Shown piece after piece: positions 34,895 through 44,659 of a stretch of DNA of 64,000 nt. The first letter of the stretch is position 1; each line of letters opens with the position of its first letter. Both the position numbers and the translations under genes were made by a program. The DNA comes from Vanrija pseudolonga (lineage: Eukaryota > Basidiomycota > Tremellomycetes > Trichosporonales > Trichosporonaceae). Below the pieces are notes generated by a model, which saw only the letters and a list, made by a program, of their open reading frames with translations, was not told the DNA's origin and searched no databases. The stretch is from NCBI RefSeq assembly GCF_020906515.1, contig NC_085852.1, positions 1,054,001-1,118,000 of the forward strand. The letters are read 5' to 3'.

Positions 34895-35555
34895 CTGGGC
34901 TAGATGGTGGCGTCGTTGTTGGGGGTAATGTAGGCAGTTTGCTTTTTGTCTTGTTGCAAGCTGTGCAAGGAAGGAAGGAAGGAGGGATGGGTGGGTGACT
35001 CGACAGTGGTAGCAAGCAGTACTTACACGGCCGGCACCTGCGTCATTGCTTGCTTGCCAGCCGATAGTTGGGTGGCAAAAAGTCAGAGCACTTAAGTGGG
35101 GGTGGCGTCTAGAATTCCCGAATTTTGCCACCCAAACCACCCAATGGGCGTTTTTGCCACCTAGTGGGGGCAGTCAACTGGTGTGCCAAAGGGCGAGATG
35201 GCCTGGCTGGCACACTGTCCGCGGCTGCACCCACGCAAGGCCGGCAGCACAAAGAACTGCCATCTCGCATCTCAACTTTGTCTTTTGCTTTGTCACTCTC
35301 CAACCCACTCTCAATCAATCAAATCCCCTACTCCATCACGACCAACACATTCGCACAGGTCGCCCGCGCGTCTCGCACACGTGGAAAATACCCAACAAGC
35401 CTTCCTTCCCTACCCCACACCCCACAACACTTGTGGCGGGCCCACACAGAAGGCAAGGCCATCACATCTCACCTTGGGTCGCGCCCATCCACCTCTTTTA
35501 ACCCCACACTCCATCATCTACACGAGGCAAGTATCAATCGCGAGCCACCCTCAAG
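34895..35555. other. Promoter of the C2H2 gene with PACE cluster
   Basis: No gene is seen. The stretch holds the 3' flank of WDR24 (GGAAGGAAGGAGGG run near 34970), three exact GGTGGCAAA elements at 35071-35161 and then a long C/A-rich leader to the ATG at 35556. Confidence 0.6.
35071..35161. promoter_or_regulatory. Three GGTGGCAAA (PACE) elements in 91 bp
   Basis: GGTGGCAAA is exact at 35071-35079 on the plus strand and, as TTTGCCACC, at 35124-35132 and 35153-35161 on the minus strand; a partial GGTGGC lies at 35101-35106. The first two sites form an extended 13-base inverted repeat, TTGGGTGGCAAAA against TTTTGCCACCCAA. In Saccharomyces this 9-mer is the proteasome-associated control element bound by Rpn4. 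It lies 395-485 bases upstream of the C2H2 factor. Confidence 0.75.
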
Positions 35556-37565
35556 ATGGTGTTTGCATCCAGCCCGCCTTCATTCGCTTACCTAGTCCCA
35601 ACAGTCTGGTTCGACCAGGAGTTTGACGGCTGGGAGACGATCTGCCCGCTGTTGCTCTCTCCCCAAGCCAAGGTCCAACCCCTGCTCCGATCGCGGCGAC
35701 TCGTGTCCCCGTCCCCGAGCATGTCGAGCGACGACGAGCCGACAGCGACAAACGGGACAACACCTCGTGCCGCTGCTACCAAGGCGGCTGTTGCTGCCTT
35801 GCCCGCTCCCATCACTGGCGGCGGCGGCGGCGGCAACAGCGCACCCAACTCGGCTGGCACGGGTGACTCGCCGACCGGGCCCGCGAGCTCGAGCAGTTCC
35901 TTCTGGCAATCCTCCACCCTCTCTACAGAACCAATGTCGACAGAAGCAGCTAACGGTACCAATGGTACCGCGCCACCACGTTCGCGATGGACTAAGGCTC
36001 GCTCCACGTCCACCGAGTCGTCATTGTCCCTCTCGGGCATGACCACGTTAGGGTCCATGTACAACCAGGACGGGTTCCCCAATTACCCTCCTGCGCAGAC
36101 GGACAACGGTGAGATTGCGCAGCTTGCAATGGACGACGCCGCCATCGCAAAGCAGCTCGCCTTGACTGACGAGGCGGTCCGGTCGATCAACGGGACACCC
36201 GGCGTTGTCCAGGCACGCAGCCTGGGCATGATGGGTGCGCCTTCCGGCCACACATACGAGCTGCCGCGATCCATGGCCGCGTTCGTTCACCGACACACGA
36301 GCGGAGAAGACCGAGACCTCGCCACTGGACGGTCGTTTGTGTCCTCTGGCTCGTCGACATCCTCGGAGGAGTCGGAACACTTGGCATCCGTGCAGTGGGT
36401 CAAGCAGGTTTCGGCACCATCCCCATCCTACTCGCCATTCAACTCGTACTTTGACCGCCGAGATGCCAACCCCAACATGCCCCCTCCGGCATCCACCCGA
36501 CGTGTAGCTTCGCCACGAAGAAACGGCCAGTCATTGCCGAACGGGCCCCAGTCCCAGCCTCAGGGACTGTCATTGCCTAGCGGTCCTCAGCACAGTGCCT
36601 TGCCGTCCGGAGTTCCAGGAGATGCCCCTGGCGACAATGACGACGACGACCAGACCGTCGGTGGTGTTGGCCGCGAGGGCAGCCCTTCGTCCTCATCTGC
36701 TAGTGGCCTCGACCTCTTGTCCGTCGCCGCGGCCCACCACGACCGCAACCGATACAGTACCTCTGCGAAGCGTCGCAACGGAGCTGAGGCTGTTGCTCAG
36801 TGGCGCGAGAGTGGCATCCCGACTGGCACAAGCCGCTTGACAGATGTACGCGCCGGATCCGGTGGACGCGACTCACCCGGCTACGAGAGCACACCGAGCG
36901 ACGGACAAGGCCGAGGAGATGCACCCGCCGAGCCACCGAAGAAGAGACGACGAAGCGAACTACAGCTCGAGCAGCCCGACGCTCGTTTACGGCAAGTCAC
37001 GAGTCCCACCGATAACGGTGCCGAGTCGGAAGGCAACTCGAGTTACGAGGACGGAAGCGGCGAGGACAGCGACTATGCTGGCAAGGGCCGTAAGCCTGGA
37101 GTCAAGAAGATCTCCAAGCCTGCCAAGATGCGAGTACGGGCGATCCCTGTGCCCGCCGCTCCGCCGTCCGCGTCTGCGTCCAACACTCCTCCGGCGGACA
37201 AGAAGAAGGGCCGCAAATCATCTCCTACCCCTGGATCCGCCAAGTCCGCTGCTCGCCGCCTCAGCGAGAGCAGTGGCAAGGCGGGGGCCCTGGGAGCGGG
37301 CGTTCAGTGCGAGTACGTCAATCCGCTCCCACCCTACCAGCGATGCCCCGACATCTTCACGCGCAAGTATGACATTCCCCGACACATGGCCCGTCACGCG
37401 CGTCGCGAAGGTGACTTGGTAGCCGAAGGCAAGCTCGCAGATGACAAGGCGCTCTTGTGGAAAACCATTCGAGACAAGCCACGGATCCGTTGCAAGACCT
37501 GTGGCGAGTTCTTTACACGCCAGGACGCCCTCAAGCGACACCAGGCCAAGCAGCACCACCACTAG
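35556..37565 (+). CDS. C2H2 zinc-finger transcription factor
   Basis: Intronless, 669 aa. The N-terminus reads MVFASSPPSFAYLVPTVWFD with acidic/aromatic residues (FDQEFDGWE) that could be an activation or degradation signal; Met56 (MSSDDEPT) is an alternative start. The middle is low complexity, rich in Ser, Gly and Pro, with a basic patch PPKKRRRSE (nuclear signal) and an acidic stretch NSSYEDGSGEDSDYAG. Two C2H2 fingers close the protein: one irregular, CEYVNPLPPYQRCPDIF then DIPRHMARHARRE, and one regular, CKTCGEFFTRQDALKRHQAK followed by QHHH. They are separated by about 30 residues. I cannot name an ortholog. The promoter carries three proteasome-type PACE elements, so a link with proteasome gene control is a testable idea. 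Single-exon structure is unusual in this intron-rich region. Confidence 0.82.
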   Translation: MVFASSPPSFAYLVPTVWFDQEFDGWETICPLLLSPQAKVQPLLRSRRLVSPSPSMSSDDEPTATNGTTPRAAATKAAVAALPAPITGGGGGGNSAPNSAGTGDSPTGPASSSSSFWQSSTLSTEPMSTEAANGTNGTAPPRSRWTKARSTSTESSLSLSGMTTLGSMYNQDGFPNYPPAQTDNGEIAQLAMDDAAIAKQLALTDEAVRSINGTPGVVQARSLGMMGAPSGHTYELPRSMAAFVHRHTSGEDRDLATGRSFVSSGSSTSSEESEHLASVQWVKQVSAPSPSYSPFNSYFDRRDANPNMPPPASTRRVASPRRNGQSLPNGPQSQPQGLSLPSGPQHSALPSGVPGDAPGDNDDDDQTVGGVGREGSPSSSSASGLDLLSVAAAHHDRNRYSTSAKRRNGAEAVAQWRESGIPTGTSRLTDVRAGSGGRDSPGYESTPSDGQGRGDAPAEPPKKRRRSELQLEQPDARLRQVTSPTDNGAESEGNSSYEDGSGEDSDYAGKGRKPGVKKISKPAKMRVRAIPVPAAPPSASASNTPPADKKKGRKSSPTPGSAKSAARRLSESSGKAGALGAGVQCEYVNPLPPYQRCPDIFTRKYDIPRHMARHARREGDLVAEGKLADDKALLWKTIRDKPRIRCKTCGEFFTRQDALKRHQAKQHHH

Positions 37566-37953
37566 GGTGGGGGTTGTTTTGTGAAATACAAATGCTAGTA
37601 GAGGAGAGAGTAACGACGATACTTGACCATTGGAGGTCCTAGTACCCTGTAGTTAACGACGACGCGCGCCAGCCGCGCAACACATGCATGGGTTTGAAGT
37701 TGTCTTTGGGTGCGTGCCACACTCGGTGAAATTGCATCCGCCGGGGCACTGCCAGGGTGTGGTGAGGGTGAGGCTTGGCCGTGTTCCTTTGGCTTGCTTG
37801 GGTGGCGGTGGGTGGGCAGGGAGTGAGGGCATGCTGTTGTGACGTGATTGCTGGTGGTGGTCACTAGCCAAGCCAAGGTGGTCAGCATCATTGTCCCTTC
37901 CTCACACAATCGACGCATCGGCCGACCAGCATCATCCATCCGACATCACAGGC
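37566..37953. other. Intergenic region before the Gbp2-like gene
   Basis: No gene is seen in these 388 bases. It contains the terminator of the C2H2 gene and the promoter of the RNA-binding protein, with several GGGTG/GGTGG runs near 37795-37830. Confidence 0.5.
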
Positions 37954-40210
37954 ATGGACGACGACAGGTACCGCGATGGTGAGCATGGATGGCGCGTGAG
38001 AAAGCACGCGCGAGCTAACACGCGCGGTAGAGCGGCGGCGAGACCGCGACCGCGACGACGATCGTGAGAGCGACCGTGGCTCGAGGCGGTCGCGCGACAG
38101 AAGCCTGAGCCGCGAGCGCGAGCGGAGACGCGACGACCGGCACGACGACGAGCGCGGCGCGCGCCACCAGCGCGACGATGACAGGAGCAGGGACGAGGAG
38201 CGGCACCGCGTAGGTCTGGCGAGAGGCGAGGTCGAGGACCTCAGCGGTCGCGTCTGGCGGGGTTCATAAGCTGACTCTGGGGCTTTCTTTCCTCACCACC
38301 ACAGCGCCGCTCTCGCTCTCGATCCAGGTCGCGTTCCCCCCGACCGCGCAGATACTCGACCAGTGACCGCGACCGCGAGCGTGACCGTGACCGCCCGCTG
38401 GACCGCTCCGACCGCTCGTACCGCCCCGACCGAGACCGTGACCGTGATCGCGACCGCGACCGCCGAGGGATGAGCCCGACCCGCGTCGACCGCCGCAGCC
38501 ACCCCGGCACGGGGTTCCACCGCGCCGACAGCGCCGGAGGGCCGATGAACGCGTCGCATGAGGAAGCCGAGGCGCACGCGCGCGTCAGCAAGCGCGAGAA
38601 CAGACTCTACGTCGGCAACCTCAGCTACGACTGCACGTATCGCGACCTGGCGGATTTCATGATTGGAGGTGCGTGGAGGACACGGGGGAAGGGGGAGCTG
38701 GGATGGGCTGGCTGGGCTTGGATGGTGGGCAGTGGGCAGCTGGGGCAGAACACGCACGCGGGAAGACTGGCTCTGCAGGAGGCTGGTAGCCGTCAGTACC
38801 CACCCAGTGATGTTGCATGGCGTCGGGTTCGAGGGGCGTTGGGTTCGAGGCTGTGCGCGGTGGACTACTACAGACGGAGGGCGGGGACACTGACAAACAG
38901 CCGGAGGGAACGTGATCTTCTCAGAGGTCCTTGTGACCCCAGCAGGCGCCTCAAAAGGCTGCGGGTGAGTGCGAGGGTGATGGGCGGAGGACTGACTTGC
39001 AGCATTGTCGAGTTTGAGACGACCGACCAGGCGCGTAATGCCAAGGCCGAGCTCGCCGATAAGCAGTTCATGGGCCGATCAGTCTTCATCCGCGAGGTGG
39101 GTGAGGGACGTCGACTGTTGGCTGATCCACCAGGACCGCGAGGAGACTGCGCGCTTCGGCGCACCCCCGATCCCAGGCAAGATGGGTATGGCGAGAGGCG
39201 AGGCGCGTTCCTTCCTCGGCGGCCAGACGCCGGCCGTTGGCACGCGCAATCTCTTTGTCGGCAACGTGAGTGCCTCTGAAGATCATGGCTGACCTCCAGC
39301 TCCCATTACAAGCCTCGTGGCAGGACCTCAAGGACCTGATGCGTCAGGCGGGCGAGGTCATCCGCGCAGATGTTGGTGTGAGCCCCGACGGACGGCCAAA
39401 GGGCAATGGGACGGTCGTGTTCGCCGACCCCGAGGCAGCGCGCCAAGCTATCCGTGAGTGCTGCTGCGTAGCGACCTCCCTAACAAGCGCAGAGTTGTTC
39501 AACGGGTTTGACTGGTACGGCAGCATCCTCGAAGTCCGCGAGGACCGTTTCGCCAACATGCCGTTCCGCGGGCGAGGTGGCTTCCGTGGCGCCGCGTTCC
39601 CGGTGCGCGGGGGTGCGTTTGGCGCGCGTGGCGGCTTCGGACGGGGCGGCTTTGGCGGTGGTGGCTTCGCGGCCGGCGCCAACGCTGCGCCCGTGGGGTA
39701 CGGCGCCGGGAACGGCAACGGCTTTGGTGGTGGTGGTGGCTACGGCAACAACTTTGGTGCCTCGGCTGCTCCTACTGCCCCGGCCGCTGCGCCAGCCGCG
39801 ACGTCCGGGTTGAAACCCTTGTCGGCGGAGCCCAACGAGCAGATTCTCGTACGGAATGTAAGTGGCGCGGAGGATGTGACGGATTGGCTTGCTCACTCCC
39901 CAGCTCCCCTGGTCAACATCCAACGAGGACCTCGTCGAGCTGTTTGAAACTGTCGGCAACGTTGCCCTCGCCGAGATCCTGTTCGAGGGCGAGCAGAGCA
40001 AGGGCGAGGGCATTGTGCAGTTTACTGAGACGGCCGAAGCGCAGCAAGCGGGGGACAGATTCATGGGTTATCTCTACGGCGGTCGTCCTCTTGGTGAGTG
40101 TGGTATGGTGAGGGGGTGCTGACGCCGGCTCAGACGTCCAGTTCAACCCTCAGTGGCACTCGTTTGGCGGCTCGGCGGCGCGTGGAGGAGAGGGGGAGCT
40201 GGCAGCGTAG
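37954..40210 (+). CDS. GBP2: Gbp2/Hrb1-type SR-like RNA-binding protein
   Basis: Shuttling mRNA-binding protein with an Arg/Ser-Asp-rich N-terminus and three RRM domains, as in Gbp2/Hrb1. About 545 aa from ten exons. The first 120 residues are alternating RD/RS (SRRSRDRSLSRERERR, RRSRSRSRSRSPRPRR). RRM1 reads NRLYVGNLSYDCTYRDLADF, then GCGIVEFETTDQARNA and VFIRED. RRM2 has RNLFVGNLPLQASWQDLKDL and NGTVVFADPEAARQAI. A Gly/Phe/Arg-rich linker (FRGRGGFRGAAFPVRGG and GFGRGGFGGGGF) follows. RRM3 has EQILVRNLPWSTSNEDLVEL and GEGIVQFTETAEAQQA. It ends WHSFGGSAARGGEGELAA. The third intron, 38669-38900, is 232 bp against about 50 for the others and interrupts RRM1. Confidence 0.88.
38669..38900 (+). 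other. 232-bp intron in RRM1 of the Gbp2-like gene
   Basis: Donor GTGCGT after ATT GGA G and acceptor CACTGACAAACAG join MIGAGGNVIFSEVLV in frame. At 232 bp it is four to five times the size of its neighbours. SR-protein genes often carry a regulated intron in the RRM region, but I see no clear conserved element here. Confidence 0.75.
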
Positions 40211-40541
40211 GAATATGGCACGTTGTAGCTGTTGCCGTAGTGTATCTGCTGTATGGGTATGTGCGGGTGGTGGGTGTGGCAGTTGGGAGCGAGCAGGTCG
40301 CAGGGAAGGGAAGCAGCACAAGGCGCCGCCCATGTCTCGGGCAACAACATCGACACGACTTCCAGACACTGTTCGTCCACAGCCATCCCACATCCCACCG
40401 CTCACATGCACGCATCGCACCGTGACGTCAGTAACTTCTGATGGTCGAGTCGTTTCGGTTTCCAAGTGTCAAAGCAAGGATGTCTGTTCGATTCGCTGAG
40501 TTCGGCCCGCCCGGACCCAGTCGCGCCGTCTGATTCGCCAG
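40211..40541. other. Intergenic region upstream of tRNA-Pro
   Basis: No gene is seen. It holds the 3' end of the Gbp2-like transcript and the 5' flank of the tRNA. Confidence 0.5.
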
Positions 40542-40632
40542 GGCTTCTTGGTTTAGTGGCAGAATTGCCGCTTCGGGTTGAACAGATCCCCCGCAAGTGC
40601 GGTAGACCCGGGTTCGATTCCCGGAGAAGCCC
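40542..40632 (+). tRNA. tRNA-Pro (CGG) with an intron
   Basis: The seven-base acceptor stem GGCTTCT pairs fully with AGAAGCC, followed by discriminator C. The D arm has GGTTTAGTGGC (A box) and the T arm GGTTCGATTCC (B box) between CCGGG and CCCGG. The anticodon stem GCCGC pairs with GCGGT; the loop TT-CGG-G puts CGG at positions 34-36, so it reads CCG proline codons. A 20-base intron (TTGAACAGATCCCCCGCAAG) sits after position 37, the standard site for nuclear tRNA introns. A short T-run (CTTTTG) lies just downstream as a Pol III terminator. Reading the loop one base earlier would give TCG (Arg), but the CTTCGGG loop and the Pro tRNA shape favour proline. Confidence 0.93.
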
Positions 40633-40893
40633 AGTCTTTTGTGGGTTGTATAGTCTTTTGCCTCCGCGACCAGCTGGCTGGATAAAATCCTAAAAACCCG
40701 CCTTGGATATTCACCCGCCTGCAGACTCCGGCTGGCTGACGGACTCACCCTCGACCATTCGCTGTGAGCTCCGACAACGGCAGGACATCGAGGTCATCAC
40801 TGCTTGCTTGCTCGTTGCACGCACACAGCACACCACTCATCGACGTGAGCCGGCCGAACGTGATCCAAGGCACCGACTAACGCCCACAGCAAC

Positions 40894-41715
40894 ATGTCTG
40901 GCTTCCACGGTTTCCGGCAGTGCGTATGCGCGCGGCGGAGCGAGCTGCGTCGGGACCAGCTCGACCTCGACCTCGACTAGTCCCGACGCAGCTCACTCCC
41001 TCGCCCACTCGCGCCTTCGGCGCTCGTGCGCTCGTACGCTCGCTGACTCCGTCCCAGGGACATGCCCCCACCCGGCGGGTACGAGACGCTCAAGTACAAG
41101 CGTAACCTGCCCGTCCGTGGCCCGGGCGGCATCGCGCTGTTCGGCGGCTGTGCGCTCATCTGCGCGCTTGGTTTCTGGCGCCTCGGCGAGGCCAACCTCG
41201 AGAAGCGGTGAGTGCGAGCGTCGAGCGCGCGCGCGCGCGCGACGGAGCGGTGCCATGGCGTTGTGGGATCGCGAGCTGGCAACGACGACGACAGCGACAT
41301 TGCAAGCCTCGTGCCCCCGCCGTACCCGCGGCCTGCTACGCAGCCCGCGACACACCGCTGACACGCCGCAGCGAGCTCGCCCGCGAAAAGGCCTGGTCGC
41401 GCATCTACCTCGTCCCCGCCATCCTCGCCGAGCAGGACCGCGACTCGCACCGCAGGTCACTGGCCGCCCTGGCGCGCGAGAAGGAGATTATGAACGATGT
41501 GCCGGGCTGGGAGGTGAGTAGCGCGCAGCGCGAGGGCAGAAGAGGAGGCAGCAGCAGCAGCGAGTAGCGTCCTGTCGCAGCCCCTGCTGTGCTCTTGCTG
41601 TCCTCGCCCGCCGTGCGCGCAACAAGAACCAGAACAATACTGACCCCTCCCCCAGGCCGGCCAGTCGGTCTATAACACCAAGCGCTACACGCCCAGCACC
41701 ATTGTCGTCCTCTAA
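40894..41715 (+). CDS. NDUFA13: Complex I subunit NDUFA13 (GRIM-19)
   Basis: Accessory subunit of NADH:ubiquinone oxidoreductase in the inner mitochondrial membrane. Four exons give 125 aa, close to other fungal versions and shorter than human (144). FRQDMPPPGGYETLKYKRNL is the family signature, followed by one membrane segment (GGIALFGGCALICALGFW) and a helical matrix part (EIMNDVPGWEAGQSVYN, TKRYTPSTIVVL). The start ATG at 40894 codes MSGFHGFR before intron 1. All three introns (about 139, 164 and 142 bp) are longer than usual for the window; intron 1 holds a 15-bp perfect inverted repeat and intron 2 a (GC)n run. The gene lies 260 bases after tRNA-Pro and ends tail to tail with KRI1. Confidence 0.93.
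40942..40994 (+). repeat. 15-bp perfect inverted repeat in NDUFA13 intron 1
   Basis: GAGCTGCGTCGGGAC at 40942-40956 is the exact reverse complement of the 15-mer at 40980-40994, with a 23-base spacer that itself holds three TCGACC-type units. In RNA this would form a strong hairpin inside the first intron, between the donor near 40920 and the acceptor near 41058. Confidence 0.85.
41226..41242. repeat. (GC)n run in NDUFA13 intron 2
   Basis: An alternating GC stretch of about 16 bases that follows the second donor site. Such runs can adopt Z-DNA; no function is implied. Confidence 0.7.
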
Positions 41716-41892
41716 GCTAGAGCTGGGCCAAACCAAATGTATAGCATTGCACGGGCGGTGGGGTGAGGTGGGGCGCTGAACGCGACGGGTTGGACGTAGC
41801 CGAATGCCGACTGACCATGAGCGACTAACCACACAAGCCAGCCAAAGCGCAACATATGCAACTACGTAGTATACAGACTCAGACTCCACCAC

Positions 41893-44244
41893 CTACGCCT
41901 CCGCCGCAGTCTTCTTCTTCTTGCGGCGCTTCTTCTTTCCCTCGCCGTCTGCTGCTGCGGCCGCCGCTCCAGCAGACTCTACTGGTGGCTCCTGCTCCTC
42001 GCGCTTACGCTTGCCAGCCACAGCGGCCAGCAAGCCCGCCGTCTCGGCCTGCTCTCCGCCCGCGTCGGCAGCCTCGGCAGCCTTGCGCTGGCGCTCCTTC
42101 TTCCCTGCGCGCTTCTTGGGCTCGGAGCGCACGCCGAGCGCGATCGTGTTCGCCCCGCGGCCGGGCACGAACATGCCCTTCTTCTTCGACTCGGCGGGCA
42201 TGTCGTCGCCCCACTTGCGCGACCCGACGCGGTCCTTGAGATCACGCAGGCGGCGGCCGAACCCGCGTCCCTGGAGGCCGAGGCCGCCGCGCCGGTACGG
42301 CGCATAGTGCTTGACGCTGATGAGCGCGTTGAGCTCCTCGTCGGTGGCCATGAGAATCTCGGCTGGCGTCAGGCCGTACGAGACAGGCGCAGACTTGGTG
42401 TACTTGAACCGCGTCTTGATGCCGCCCACCTCGTCCTCGTGGTCCAGCTCGCGGTATTCGGTCATGGCCGCCTTGACCTTTGCTGCCTTCTCGGCGACCG
42501 TGAGACCCTCGACGGCCTCGGCGTCGGCGGCATCCTCCTCCTCCTTGCCCTTGCCCTTCTTGCCCTTCTTCTTGTCGCGGCGGGCCTTGGTCTTGCTCAC
42601 GGCCGGCTCGCCCTCAAAGTCGGCGTCCATGTTGATCGGTCCGTCGTCATCATCGTCGCCGAGCTCGTCGCCGTTCCACTCCTCCGGCTCGACCCACTCG
42701 CCCTCGCCTTCAAACTCGCCGTCTTCAGGGTAGTCTCCGAGGTCGTCGTCGTCCCATACGGGCTTGTCGTCGTCGTCCTCTGGTGTGTCGTCCTCCTGTA
42801 CTGTCAGCATGTAAGTACATTGTGCTTAGACTCACCGCCTCGGCCTTGGCCTGCAGCATCGCGCCCACGACCCGCTCCCACTCGCTCTCGTCCCACTCGC
42901 CCTCCATAATCTTCTCGAGACCCTCCCAGTCGACATTGGCCTCTCCAATCTCCTGTTTCAAGCTCTTGACAAGCTTCTCCATCTCACGGCGCTTCTCGCC
43001 CTTGAGACGGCGCGTCTCCTCCTCACGAGCAGCCTTCTCAGCAGCCTTGCGCTCCTCCTTCTGCTGTCGCTTGGTCTTTCGCGTGTCGTCCTCTCGGCGA
43101 ACCAGAGTGTCAATGTTTCGAGGGTGGGTGACAATGGTCGACGATCCGGGCTCCTCGAAGCGGAAGTTGTACTCGGTCTCGAAGGCGTCGGCGCGCTCGT
43201 CAAACTCCTCTTCCTCGTCCAAGACACCCCAAGGGTGCTTGCTCTTGCCCTCCTCGGCTTCGCTCTCGTCGTCGGAGACCTCATCCTCGCCACGAGCGCG
43301 GCCCACAATCTCGTCGAAGGTCGGGACGTGCTTCTCCGATTTGTCGATCCATCCACGGTTGAGAATGTAGCTGTGGGGCGTTAGACATGCCTCCCTGCGT
43401 GTGTACACTCACTCCATGAGGAAGTCCTCGTCCGCCTGCGCCTTCTTTGCCCTTCGCTGCGCCTTCTTGGCCTCCTTCTCCTCCGCCGAGACCTTCTCCT
43501 TCTTCTTTGACTTCTTCTCCGTCACCTCGGCCTCATCCTCGCTGTCCTCGCGGTTGTGCGTGAAGGGCTGGTCGGCCATACCGAGGGCGTGGCGCACCTC
43601 CGACTCGCCACCGCCCATCTCGAGCAGGAAGCCGCGGTACGCCTCGTCCTCGTCATCCTCCTCGCCATCGTCCTTCTCGCGCTTCTGAAGGAATCCCTCG
43701 TCGTCAGAGTCGTCGTCAGACTCGCCGACCGCCTGGAAGGCCGACACGGCCTCGGCACGCGCGCGGCGCTCCGCCTCGTAGTTGGTCAGGGGGAAGTCGC
43801 CCTCCTCCTCATCGCTGTCGTGCTGGACTCCGGCAAGCAGGTTGTCACGGTGGAAGTCCTTGAGCAGGAATGGCTGGCAGGTCAGCTCTGCTTTGCGCCA
43901 TCACCCACCTTGCTCTCGGCCTTGCGCTGCGCCGTCTTCTCCGGCAAGCCGCGCTTCGTTGCCTGCGCTTGCGTAGCTGCGAGCTCGGTCTGGAGGATGT
44001 TCTCGGTACCGTACACGCCCTCGTCCTTCCTCCTAATCTTGGACAGTGTGCGGAGGATAGCGGCGTCCATGGCCGGCGTGAGCTCGTCGCCGTCCTCATC
44101 CTCGACCGTGTCGTCGGACGAGTAGTCCGACTCGGAGGCGGAGACGTCGGGCGTGGGTTCGCGCTGAGGCTTTGGTTGGGACTTGGCTGCGCGTGTCAGA
44201 ATACCTCAGGCATTCAGTTCGTCCATGCTCTCACCTTTGGCCAT
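41893..44244 (-). CDS. KRI1: KRI1, 40S ribosome biogenesis factor
   Basis: Nucleolar protein needed for 40S ribosome maturation with Krr1. About 715 aa in five exons. The short first exon encodes MAK, followed after the intron by AKSQPKPQREPTP. Acidic tracts (DSDEEEGDFPLTNYE, GESDDDSDDEGFLQKREKDD), KNxLRLE-like helical stretches and the conserved block YILNRGWIDKSEKHVPTFDE are seen, then ETEYNFRFEEPGSSTI with the basic coiled coil RKTKRQQKEERKAAEKAA. The C-terminal Kri1 domain includes KTRFKYTKSAPVSYGLTPAE and ILMATDEELNALISVKHYAP, ending in the Lys/Arg-rich tail KKKRRKKKKTAAEA that acts as a nucleolar signal. The start is at 44244; the stop is TAG. It faces COQ1 across a 415-bp divergent promoter. 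Confidence 0.93.
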
Positions 44245-44659
44245 TGTGCTTGTCTCTTCCCGCTGCTGGGCAATGTGTGTTTGTGTTTGAGATGCACACC
44301 GCTTCGGCGCGTAGATGTCATATTGAACTGAACTTTTAAGTGGAGGTCGCGGTGTGGCTTACGTGTCATTTTTGTTATCACTCTGGAACAGAGCCTGCGT
44401 CTCTCCTTCCTTCTCTATGTACTTGGTCCTGCTCCGCCCTGCTCCGTGGCCCACCCACCCAGCTGCACCCAGGCCACCCACCAACTGCCCGCCGTGTGGC
44501 TGACGATTCGGCCAATGTTCAGCGATTCCCGACGACTTTTCTTTCGTTTCCGACGATTATTTCAACCTCAATCTCACGTCGACAAACCGACCAGCAGAGC
44601 GCTCTCATCAGCCTCGCTCCAAACCCCTCGGACGACGCCCTCCCATCACACGCAGCAGC
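44245..44659. other. Divergent promoter of KRI1 and COQ1
   Basis: No gene is seen in the 415 bases between the two start codons. A CCAAT box lies at 44512-44516. A short inverted pair CACACCGC / GCGGTGTG lies at about 44294 and 44350. Confidence 0.55.
44512..44516 (+). promoter_or_regulatory. CCAAT box upstream of COQ1
   Basis: CCAAT at 148 bases upstream of the COQ1 ATG. The pentamer is the binding core of the HAP/CBC complex, which activates respiratory genes in fungi. The complex-I gene NDUFS8 has the reverse ATTGG in its own promoter. Confidence 0.35.

Noticed and set aside
40560-40600. tRNA-Arg(TCG) reading of the tRNA
   Set aside because: It would shift the loop by one base and spoil the U33 position; the CTTCGGG loop is that of proline tRNAs.
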